Source: Acanthornis magna (taxonomy: Eukaryota; Chordata; Aves; Passeriformes; Acanthizidae). Taken from it: 64,000 bases of DNA. The DNA lies in contig JAWUZG010000032.1 in NCBI GenBank assembly GCA_036785705.1, positions 17,665,501-17,729,500 on the forward strand. The letters are read 5' to 3'. Shown in pieces: positions 47,899-59,563 of the stretch. Within the stretch, counting starts at the first letter, position 1. Every line of letters starts with the position of its first letter. Position numbers and translations under genes: made by a program. The notes beneath the pieces were generated by a model. That model saw nothing but the letters and a program-made list of their open reading frames with translations, had not been told where the DNA came from and ran no database searches.

Positions 47899-50800
47899 AA
47901 GAAGAGCCTGGAGTTGTGAGGAATGAGTAAGTGTACAGCTAGTCAGAACAATTATGTAGTGCTGGAGGCAATATTTTCTGCTTGTTTGTACATATCTAGC
48001 TCAAAAGTCCTTATCAAAACCTACCTTACTGAATCTGGAAATGTTAGGGGATTTTTTTGGGTTATCGCACACAGTTTCTTCATATTGCCTTAGGTCGTTT
48101 AATTCACGTCCATAAAGGGCAAGTAAGCTGCGGAAGGAAAAGATTACAGTGCCCCTGCTAGTTTTAAACAGTGTGTATTTGATTTATTCAGCCCTCTTAC
48201 TTTTATTTGAGGTGGAAGTCTCATCCAAAGGCTGCTGACTCTCTCTGTATTCCAGATGTTGCCATATCAGCCTAACTTCCATTTCTCATATCTCCCTTCT
48301 CCTATCTGTCAAGTTTATGAAAAATTAGAGCCCTCATACAATCAAAATGTCATCCTCCCCACCTTCCCCAGCAAGCCTGGCTTCTGATTATGGGTAAGCA
48401 GTCATGTGTAAAACCTCATATTGGACCTCATCAGCAGGACTGCCTATGGACTGTGGAATCTGCTACATGATATTATTAGATCAGGTTTTTATTGAGAAAC
48501 TTCATGTACTACAAAAAGAATGTTTTTGTTGTTTTTTTTTTTTTTTAAACTGAGGTGGTGGACATGTTCTGGAAGGCCTGAATACTTAGGTAAAATGCAA
48601 TGTTGAGAAAATTTTGACTGTGACTTAAAGATCTGAATCCACCCTGAATCAGCTGTTATCAAGAGTTCTTTGGTACTTTGGTCTTTGGTACTGATTCCCA
48701 ATAATCAAATGGACTCTGTATTTGCATTTCAGTGAAAGAAGGATATTTAGCTGTGTTAGCTGACCTAAAAGCTCACTTCTTGTTGCTCAGCTCAGAAAGA
48801 GTAGTGCTGACAGAATGTCAGTGTCTGTTTAAACATTTTTTTATTTTCCTTAAGCACCGGAACTACATATCTATTGGTGCTGACAAGACATCTACACTAC
48901 ATGCAACCCTTCAGCTGCATCCTGTGAAACACTTGCCAAGACCTTATGGCAAACTGAGACCTGAAGTAAAAAACTGAAAGTCATAACAGAGAAGTGGACA
49001 GTAAAAGAAGAGAGGAGGGATAATAATGTGGTTTGCTTTATCATAAAACTGACCAACAACCTGAGAAAGTGAATGTAGTCCCAGCTGCAGGTAGAACAAC
49101 AACTGCAAGAGAAATGCTAAAATATTACACATAGTTTCATAATGTGCAGCTAATGGAATTTGTGGGCAAAAGTTAACAGGGAAGCCAAGGCTGATAGAGG
49201 CAAGTGGACAAAAATCAGATTTCCAGGTGTTCTGGGATCTTTGTTTTTCATGAGTGATGCAAAAGGGGTGGAAAGCAGCTGGACTTTGTTAGCTGGAGGG
49301 GTTCTCCAACAGTAGAGAGTCTCACATAAATCACAGCTTTGGGCTCTGATGATAAGGGACTTGGCTGGAGGACTCAGAAACTTTGGAATATATAACCAAA
49401 TCTATATACCTGAAAAATATCATGATGTTGGAATCAGGCTGGCATTCAGGAAAACACAGCTCTATAAGGAAAATACATTTATTTCTGATTAACTTTACCT
49501 GGAAAACTCAATGCTACAGAGATTCCATTTCTTGCATGGCAAATAATATCAATGATAAGATTGATAAGATTTTTTGTTTCTATTGTTTTCATGTTTTCAG
49601 GGTTAATATAGTGATTTGTATCTACATCTTGATATTTAAAAATTAGGGACTCTCCATTTTCACTTTTTGTAAACTGCTAAGGTGTATACTTCAGGATACA
49701 GATAATGGCAAACTGTTTCAATACAAAATGTCATGAAAATAGCTGGCTGTAACTGGAAAATTGCATTTATATAATTGGAAACTTACACCAGTACAATGTC
49801 CCATGAGTTGAATTTACCAAATTCTTAGAACCACAGGCCAAAATCTAAAGAATAAATCTTTATTTAACAGTAAAAAATCCCATGTCACTTAATATAGCAC
49901 AACATTGCACACTAAGGAAGTTGAAAACTCTAGCTGTATGTGGCTTGTCCATCAACGCTAGTGTGATAAGAGCAGGTTTGGGGCTCTTCTGGCTCACTGT
50001 TCCCTTTCATCCACTAGCATTCCAGGTTAATCCGTCTCTTATAATTTCAGAAACTTCTCTGGTTTTAGTTTTTACATGGTATCCATTACTATAATGTATA
50101 ATTGCTGGCCTTCCAATCTATCCAGTTTTAAGAAAGTCTCTGTGAAACAAGCCAGTCCTCTAACCTTACCTTGTCAATTTGGTTATTTAAACCAGTTAGT
50201 CTTAATGGCTATACAATACTTTCTGCGAGGCAGTAACTTAAGTTCTTATGGCTTCATGCCCATTTCACCTCATTTTAATTTGAATGTAGTCTACCAAGTG
50301 TTATAAGAAATAGAGGCAAGATAATATTTTCTTAATATTTAAATATATCACCATATCATTTTATCCAAGTAATTTGACTGTAGTTTCAGTGCCTTTTACA
50401 CAATGAATTCAAAACACTAACTGATTGTTAAAAACTGGGTTTCCAGAACAAGGTATGTTTTGCTACAGTCTCTGCCACTAGCCAGCTCACTTTCAGCACT
50501 GAATACATCTGGAAGTGAAATGGCCTCTCTAAATTTAGGTTTGGGCTGAAATAAAACACTTTGATTGAGATAATGCTAACAGTATGATCTGGATAGAAAT
50601 TATACATCTAATGTTTCTTTATCCCTCTATTAACTAATAAAACCTTCTAATTTTTGTGATCTTGAATCCAGAGTTGGTCTATAAACAAGTAGGTGAAAAA
50701 GACAAGTAAGACACTAAAAAAGAACCAAAATATAAGTTCAATATTTATTTTCAGTCATTAAAAAAATAGTCATATAAGAATACGACTTCTATATATAGAA

Positions 50801-52852
50801 GTTGTATACTTCACTTTCAGTGTTTTGGGATTACTTTATGTCATATATTTGTAATGAAAAAAGCAGACTACAGAGTATACATGTACCTACAGCCTGCAGA
50901 ATTAGACCATTAGGTCATAAGCAGGCAGAGTGATCATGACCTAGACCTGAATAAAAATGCTATTTATATACATTTAGTTGGTGAAATGATGTCTTTGACT
51001 AGACAGTAGTGCAGTAGAGATTTAGGTTGGTAATAGCTCATCAGCAAGTCTAGATATACAGCCCTAAAAGAGAAGTATGCTCCTTGTTTTCCAGAATGAG
51101 AAGACAGTACATCATTGTTGTATTATGGCCCTTGAATAAAGATATTTTATGTACCAGAAATCACCAATAATTGCCATAAGCCATTTCATAGTTAATAGAG
51201 GAAAAACATAGATTCTTTATGATGGACTTCATGGTGGGCAATCAGTCATTCTAGAAGAGTTGGTAATAAAGAGTTTCCAGGATCAAACTTGCTGAAAGTC
51301 TTTCACTGGATGTTTAAGTTAATAGAGGCTCTCTAGATCCTGCTAAAGGAGTCAGTGCTGACTCAAGCCTTCTTTGCTGTGTAGTGGGGAAGAAAAAATT
51401 AAATCTCGCTTCAGTGGCAGAACAACTCTCCTAGCCCAAGGAAAAACCAAACTAAGAGGGAATCAGCTTGTTCCAGGAGATGGCTAGAGATGTTTATGAC
51501 AGCTGAGATGCTCCTTTCTTCCTACTGCATCATTCCCTAAGGTTTAACTCATCCCCAAGCAATCATCTCTTTCTCTTCCTGCAGTAGAAGAAAGTCCCCT
51601 CCCCTCCGGAAGCCCGCATTTCCTTCCTGCACTTCTTTGCACACTGTAGAGAGGAAAATGAGGCAAGGTTATGGAAAAAGAGCAGATGCCAGAGAGTAGG
51701 TGGCAATAAGTGATGGTTTCTAAGTTGCTAGAACTGCAGGCTACCCTAACCTGACTGAAAAGGTCATACTTGTCTCTGTGTCCAATGATGCCTCAAAATG
51801 TGGAAATGTCAGGGTACCTGATAGTTTTTCATTACAGGACTTTTGAAATAGTAGGACATTCTTGTTTTGATCATTTCCAAGGTACCGTGAAGTTGACCTG
51901 GGAAAGTCTGAAAAAAAGGTGCCCACACTATCAAACAATATGAATGTAAATACATAATTCATTATTTGGTAGTGCATACTTCAGATGGCATTTCTTTGTC
52001 TAAATGAAACAAAAATAACTGCAGCTAATGTGTAGATCATTTACTGACTTTGTGTGCTGGAAATCACATATTAACTATTGCTTTTCTTCATCCTCCAGAA
52101 AAAAAAATCAGAATTTTAAGATGCATTTCATGGTTCTGAAATAGATTGACAAATTAAGGTCAATCCTCACAAGATAGTTGTTTCTTACTAAAGCTGAAGA
52201 TTCTTTCAACTTCTTCAATTTTGTAGTTGCAAACTTTTTTTTTCTTTTTAAGTTTCTTGTAGATTTTTTTTCTTAAAATGGAAAGATACAGAGATGCTTT
52301 ATTTGGTTAAATGCTACTTATATCACTGTATGAACTGTGATACATTTAAAATCAAAGCAACTTGATAAGAAAAAACAGAAGTTAACCAAAAATATTTCAG
52401 CCAAATTCAATGACTATTGGACTGTAGACTTGGAAAGGAATTTTTTCTTTTAAAATATTTCTTCCTTATACTTAATAAAATACAAAAGGGTATCTTAGAC
52501 AAATCAACTTTTCCAAAGAGAAAAGATGAAGAAATAAATAGGAGTGAGAGCAAGTAAGGAGAGATATATTTAAAATAACACATGTGTAGCCTGTGGAATT
52601 GGTAGCATCACCAATGAGTGAAATACAACTACAGGGGCTGGGAAGAGAAAGGGAATGTTAGAAACTGCTTAGTTGCTTCATATTTGCATAAGGTAAAGGA
52701 AACAAAAAAACAATCTCTGAAATATTACTCTTCGCAGTGTTTTATGTTTTCTGTTGAAACAGGGATATAGGAATATGAGTAATCATGTCAGTGCATTGGG
52801 CCAAAACCCAGTGCTCTGAAGAGTAACTTTTGTTAAGGTAAGGCTGAGAATC
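47899..52852. other. Unique AT-rich non-coding DNA
   Basis: No gene or recognised transposon. It contains a poly-T stretch (48532-48546) and the near-perfect palindrome at 50779-50806. The remaining frames are short and have ordinary AT-rich composition. Confidence 0.5.
50779..50806. repeat. 28-bp near-perfect palindrome
   Basis: ACTTCTATATATAGAAGT (50785-50802) is a perfect 18-bp palindrome. One G/T mismatch pair outside it (50784/50803), followed by ATAC...GTAT (outer positions about 50780-50807), extends the symmetry. As RNA the mismatch would be a G-U wobble. It may be a cruciform-prone or dimeric binding site, or chance in AT-rich DNA. Confidence 0.7.
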
Positions 52853-53137
52853 TCACAGAACCAAAGACAGAAAAATCTTTTCCACAGAATATTTATTTGT
52901 CTTTGTTACATTATCTATGCACCTCTGTGGATCTACTGAAGTAATAACCGCAACTTCAGATATCTCATTAATGCTTTTTGCTAAACCAGCCACAGCTGTG
53001 CTGTGTACCAACATCTCAGCTTTGGAGAGCTGAGGTCTACCCTTAAAAACCACACAGTGGTCTCTATTGAAAGTGACACCCTTATCTGGTGTGCAAACCT
53101 TACCAGAACACAAGAAATCTCCTTTTACAGTCTTAGC
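52853..53137 (-). other. 95-codon frame with coding-like composition, unassigned
   Basis: On the minus strand the frame opens directly after a TAG that is also an acceptor-like AG (ATTATTCTAG before 53137). It runs for 94 codons (starting AKTVKGDFLCSGKV and passing SKAEMLVHSTAVAG and EVAVITSVDPQRC) to a TGA at 52853-52855. About 60 of the first 82 codons begin with a purine, with many GNN codons, as expected for real protein-coding DNA and unlike neighbouring frames. There is no ATG near its 5' end, so it would be an internal or terminal exon, or part of a decayed retrocopy or retroelement. I recognise no family. No clear partner exon was found on either side. Confidence 0.3.
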
Positions 53138-56100
53138 CTAGAATAATTTTCAGTTTGTACAGGATGAAGTGTCTTGCATGGAAATAAATGAAAGTCCTAC
53201 TGTAAGGATTGCTCTATTGAGCCTGAACCTGAGCCACCTGCTGGGCAGGAGTTACTGTGACTATCTACAGGCTGAAGCTATGTGCTGTGCCCTGGTGACT
53301 GATTGAAGACTTTAGTGCTAATGTAAGTGGCATTCAGCAATAGCTGGTCTATTACAGACATGATTAATGGCTATTCAGCTTAAGAGACAAAAGAGAAGAG
53401 ACAGGAAAGTAAATAAACACAGAAATGCAAACTTGAGCAATGGCAGATAATGGAAACAGTACCGAGGGGTTTGTATCATGGACTGATAAACCATAGAAGA
53501 AACCACTCCAATATAACATGATGATATTCAACTAGAACTTTGTAACTGAAGAGAACAAGGTATAAGACCAGCTTCTGCTGAGACCAAAGCTGTGAGATCT
53601 GGAGGCCAAAAATGTCAAGTCCATGTTAAAATTTAGAGATCATCCAGAAATGTAAGCAACCTTGTGAATCAAGATTGTTGTTCTGATTGATGAAAGCTCT
53701 TGTTGAGCTTTAATCTTCATTGTCTGGAAATGAGGAGCAAGATGAGGCTTTGTGTGTTTTTCTCCATGGTGTAAGGGCTGATTGTGTTAACGAGGCTTCA
53801 AGCAAAGGCCTTGCTCTTCAACTTGTTTTACTGTGCGTACTTATATTCTGTGTGTGTGCATTTTGCACCTTTGGTACACGCGCTAAGCCCCACCACTGGC
53901 TGGACCTGGAAAAGGGGCACAGTATCTAACAGTCTGGGAAACAGCAGTCTCAGGGCCTTCACCGAGTTTGACTTGTCTCACCACTTAGTGCTGACGTGAG
54001 GGAGTGTACTGCCTTTGGTTTCAGTCTTTAACACGCCTGGTGAAGCACACCTGGCTATGTCCTGTCAATTGAGTGAGTGAACGAGTCAGGAAAAGGTTGT
54101 ATCTCAGCCAGACTAGGTGTTTTTCTTCTCTCAAATCCACTTGAGGCTAACTGGTTGAAGCTTCAAAGAAGTCCCTGAATAAATGAGGTGAACCTTCTTT
54201 TTCCGTTTCCATTTTCACATAACCACTTTCCCACCATAAACATAAGGTAATAGAAAGAGTTGTGAACACAATAACTTTTCCACTACAAAGGGTTTATACC
54301 TCTTTGTTCTTATGCTTTTGACAGTGGCCACCAGCCATGAAGATAATAGTAACCTAATCAAGTACAGTGTTTGATCACAAAGTTCTGTCCATGGGAGGAA
54401 CTCTTATTGGTCTCCCGAGAAGCAGCCCCCAAGTTTATTGTGTCTCCATCCTTCAAAAACTGCTGTTGTCCAACTCAGACCTCTTTGACTCTTTTCTATG
54501 CCTGCCTGGGACACCTTCTCATGTTCCTGTCTCTGCTTTTGCAGTGTTGTTCTCAGCAGCTTGTGCCTCTTGTGTTTTCAAAACACATTGTATGGGAGGA
54601 ACTCTCCTTCTTCCCTTCCTGGCAATGAATCTTGAGCAATTCCCAAATTGGGTAATGGGGCATAGAGTATAATGCATCCCCAGGGAGAGGAACACAGAGA
54701 TAATCTCAAACCATTATAGGGAAATACATTAATTCTGTGGCTGGATATATGTGATTCCAATAATAAATATCCTAGAATTTGCTTTATTTATTTTTTGAGT
54801 GCTTTCTGCTCATCTATAGGTTATAGTCATTTTTTCGCACCTAGTACTAAACTGCCACCCCATTATACCTGCTATGCTTAAGATGTCAAATTACAATGGC
54901 ATAACAGATTGTATCACATGGAAACATTTGACCTTTAAGTAGGAGCCACTTAAAGAGTTCATTGTTTGAAAACAAATTAATGTGAATGCTGAAGTGTAGG
55001 AGAAATGAGATTAAGCAATTAAGTAAAAAGATGATAGTATTTTTATTTTTTGTTTGGCTGAGTCTATTTTGTTGCCACTAGCTGTTGACATCGAGGCTGT
55101 TGAAATTTCTTCCTATCTTAAGGGATATTAATTACAGAAAAAGAGTCTATAAACCTGCAGTTTCTACGAAAACCGTTAATCTCTACAGTGGGAGTACATT
55201 CTATTATAAATGTATGCACACAACATTCACTGACATTAAAATGAGTTATTAGCACTCACTGAGTAGAGAATAGATGACATGGTTGCTGAATAAGTTACTG
55301 TCTTTCAAATGCACGACATTTTGTTTAAAAATTCTTTAAAGGGAATAGTTTAGAACAGAGAAGAGAAATTAGTATTTTTATGCAAAGGACATTTGGCATT
55401 TATCTAGTGTATATTTCTTATCTGGAAATACTAAATATACTACCACAGATGATATTTCAAAAGAATGTAGTCACAAGGTACTCATTTGCATACCCCATGC
55501 ACACCTGTGGATGTAACAGCTTTTCTGAGTTTTATGGATAAAATAAGGGTTTATGTCCTAACGTGTAGGAAATTAATAGTCACAGTGGTTTGAAGAGCAA
55601 CGACTTCCTTGATAATAATGATAAACAGAATGAGGACTTGATGGATGTACCTAAGCCAGTGGAGGTTAATGATGGTGCTCCTGAAAGATTTGATTTCATA
55701 GTGATAAATTGAAGATGACCTGCAAAGATGAAGTAGAAATCCCATTAACTTTTTCAGAGCCTCCCCCCCCATAGAAGAATTAGATCAGGGGGTGCATTTG
55801 GCTCTTTCTTACTCCCAAAATAACAGATTTTCTTGTGCATTGTCCAATAGCATCCACTTCTGATGCAGTTGATTAGGTCCCCACCCCAGAATAAACTACA
55901 AGGACAGTTATCTGTGATGTGGTGGAGTTTCTAGCAGTGAAGATTAACTTTTAATGGCAGGACTAGACAGAAGAACCTCTGAGTACATACAATGACATAG
56001 GTTTGGGGTTAGGCTGCAGTGTACGGCTGGGTTCATTAGAGGTGTGATACTTCTTTAAATGCAAAGTAGTGACTTATGTAAAGAACAATAATAAAAGGGA

Positions 56101-59100
56101 AAATTGTGTTGGCTCCCCTGCAGCTGCATGATACCACACAGTCAGATATCAGAGGCCACAGGATAACAGAAAGAAGAGAGGAAAAACAACATAACCACAT
56201 TTTTTTTTGGGCTTTCTGTAAGATGATACAGAAAATTAATCTATTCCAAGCAAATTTCTCATTGTTCTGCAATGTTTTGTATGTCTAAAGTGCCGTTTGA
56301 AATACAGCCCTTAATGGCAGTTCATATTTGTTACTACTTTGGGAAGCAAATACCACATAAATTGATAATTTTAAATCAATTTTTCCAGACAGAATGTTCA
56401 TGCTGAAAAAAGCAATAAATCGTCTAGTGCATTGTGACAACATTCTGGAGAAATCAAAGATCTTGCAGACCCGTAAGAATAAATGGCCCTTTTGACCGCA
56501 TCCTCTCACTGTATATATTGAACTAATAGGTGGATAGGGAAGCATACATTATCTGTATCTGTATTAGAATTGGGTTTTGGTTGCTGCAGCTGTCAGTATG
56601 ACCTTTTTGTTGAATTACCTTAGCTTAAACCCCCTCTTTTTCAAAGACTAGCTTCCCTTCATACACTTTGCATGAACACAAAGGTGATTTTTGCATCTTA
56701 AATTATAACAGCTAATTTTTAACACAATTAATTTTAGGAAAACTTGGGAGAATAGGTCAGAACAAAGAAAGGACAGGTTAAAGAATATTAAATAACTTAG
56801 ACTTAGCCAAGATGTCAGGATGTGATGAAATTAACTAAGCCAGAACCATCTTTGAACCATTCTTAATTACATTCAAGAATTCTAGGGCAGTCCTACTGAA
56901 GAATGAAGAAGGGCAAATACACTACTATTTTATCAAAAAAGTGAGGGGGGGGAAATTAGAAAGAAAGTAAAAATGTTGAGCTGTAGACAAGTCAGACTAA
57001 CTATGGCACCAACAAAGATATGATAGCATTTTTATGACACATTTTTAAACAATAATTTTAAGGAAGCCCAGAGAAGGGAGACCTGATTTTGCTAACAACA
57101 AATAGGCTCAAACTCCACCACATTAATTCCTGAAGAGGACAACTGTGAAACGTATGATGGAGATATACGAATTACATTAGCAAAATTTTTCACATGGTCA
57201 AAATATTCTAATATTGGAAGAAAGAAAATGTAGTCCAGAAGAAATTAGTAAAATGATTTGTTACTGAAGTAGGACAGAATCTTCTTTGTAGGAAGCTGTT
57301 TCAATGTGATGCAGTTGAGTACATTTGTTTACTGACTAGGTCATCAAAGTAGGCTATATATCTCTTTGTGGATCACAAACAATTGCACTTAGAAGAACGT
57401 TGCATACAGTAGGGACTTTCAGGGATGGAAATGAAATTGGAGATGGTCCTAATGAAAAGAGAACCACCCAAAGTATATCAAAAGGAATTAATTGAAGAGC
57501 AGTGTGAGGTAGTGCAGTTAAGAGACATGTTTCTATTGCAAAAATGCAAAATTACCCTGAGGAAATGTACAGTACAATGAAATACAGAGGCAGTTGATGT
57601 TAGACCTTGTTGCAAAAATAGATAAACTTCATGTAGGTATTTGTTTACCAGAATGTAATGTATAGCACATAGAAGGTAATTTTTTACATTTCCCTTAATA
57701 CTTATTCAGTTGATTCTATTTTCTGTTCTGCTTTGGACACTATATTTTAAGATATAATAATGTCAGTAAAATAGGAGCTCTTAAAAAAGTCCCTCCAACA
57801 CCCAAACAAAACCCAACTATCAGAATGAGCAGAGACTTAGAAAATGTGGTCTTTGAGGCATGCTCTCCTGCAGAGAGAAAGATGGGTTCAAATATATTGA
57901 AATTGATGAAAAAGCAGGAGTGGCCTGTTGCTGTATGTCAGTAATCTCCCAAGCACTGGGTTGTACGCCAAAGGTAGGAAACCTTCTCCCAGCTTGTCCT
58001 TGAAAGCAGGGTAAATCTGGTTTTGATCCTACTGCAGACTAAATTGATGACTGATACCACTTCCTGAGTTTGTCAGTCCTGTTGTGTTTTCTGTGGCCAT
58101 GGATCACCCATGTGTGCACAGCTGCAAAATGATAGAAAATACTATTTAAATATGACATTTTTAAATTGGAATATGCTATTTTGTCTGTCTATTCAGTTAC
58201 TGTTACAATTTATGCATATTATATTACATAAATTTTGGACTTCTCATGAACATATTTCTAATTATCTCAAAATACTATGTATCAGCAATATTTTTAATGA
58301 GGTTTGTTGTCTATGGCATAAGATTAATGTGAACAAAAGAGTTTTTCATTTAAAAAGACTACCTCACTGCCGCTGGAATTGACTCTGCGACTGTGGTTTT
58401 GTTGGTTTTTAGTCAGGCAAGTTATAATTGCGAGAATTATTCAAATTGATAATTTCTCTCTGTATTTCCACTTCAACAATTCAATATTTTCTAAATTCTG
58501 TCAACAAATGAAAATTAGTACAAATTAAGAATTGGGTATCTTTTTGCTATCCTTCAGAATATCTGTAGCAGAGAAGTTTAAAAGTGGTTAAGTGACATTA
58601 ATTTTATAAACTTTTCATCAGTTATGTAGATTTTAGAAGGAGAATCATAAAAAATGACACTGATTTGGAGAAGACAAATGCAGTTTACAGAAAGCCTTGT
58701 GGAACTGGAGTCTTCTGAAAATAAGGCCAAAATACAGGAGTGAGTATCCAAATCCAATCAGTGTACTTTTAGGTAATTCTCATAACTGGTCATCAGAGAC
58801 ATTGAGTTCATTAAAGCAAGTGCTTACAGGAGGAGAAAAAAAGGCAGCTGCTAATTCCTTGCATTTGCATATCTCTGGGTGCTGCACAAAGTTGACACAG
58901 GTAGCTGACATTAAAAGTTTGGTTAGACTGTTGTGTTTGTACAGGCAGAAACTGCTGTGATATAATAACCACTAATTTTTGTTATGGTTTTATCTAAGTT
59001 TTTCAAACTCCTTTTTGGTAAACAAGAAGAACAATTACACCCAGGCACTCTCCTTGGGAGTCCTGGGGACAAGGACAGCTGAAAAACTACCTTGTTATAG

Positions 59101-59549
59101 AACAATTCTGGAAATTTAGACTTAGATTTTTATGCTGCATGTTACCTTTCAAACTAACAAAGGGCTAAATATTTGCTTTAGCTTTTCATTAACACTGACA
59201 TAACCCCCTTGCGAATGATGCAAATGTTACCAAATGCCACTGCATGAATGAATATGATAGAATAACACAGCAGTGTAAATTACATTCATTGCCAGCTGAT
59301 TTTTTTTCCCATTTAAACAGGGATAAAATGAACTTTTCATAGTTACAAATGCAATCAAACCTTGAATGTTACAAATGTTGCCAGTGTAGAGTAAATGGAA
59401 GGAAACCTCAAATAGAAGCTGAGGTATATAATTCCACTCTGAAAATTCAGTACCCCAAAATTTAGATTACTAGTTTGAACCTAATTCTAAATCCTGTAAT
59501 AAATAATCCATACTTTAACCATAATAGAAATAATGTTTAGGAAAAAATT
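53138..59549. other. Unique non-coding DNA
   Basis: No gene recognised. A stretch at about 53700-54190 is richer in G, C and CpG than its surroundings and has AATAAA at 54178, which recalls a decayed LTR or retroelement, but I cannot delimit ends or identify a family. Elsewhere the sequence is AT-rich and featureless apart from short words such as the GTTACAAATG repeats at 59342-59377. Confidence 0.45.
59342..59377. repeat. Short direct repeat GTTACAAATG
   Basis: The decamer occurs at 59342-59351 and 59368-59377, and a related GCAAATGTTACC lies at about 59222-59233. The spacing of 26 bp between exact copies suggests repeated binding sites or a small duplication. Weak on its own. Confidence 0.5.
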
Positions 59550-59563
59550 CCCCCCCCCCCCCC
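59550..59563. repeat. Poly-C run (C14)
   Basis: Fourteen consecutive C (G14 on the minus strand) follow an A-rich hexamer. It is the longest G/C homopolymer in the window and an obvious site of sequencing or polymerase slippage error. Confidence 0.9.
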
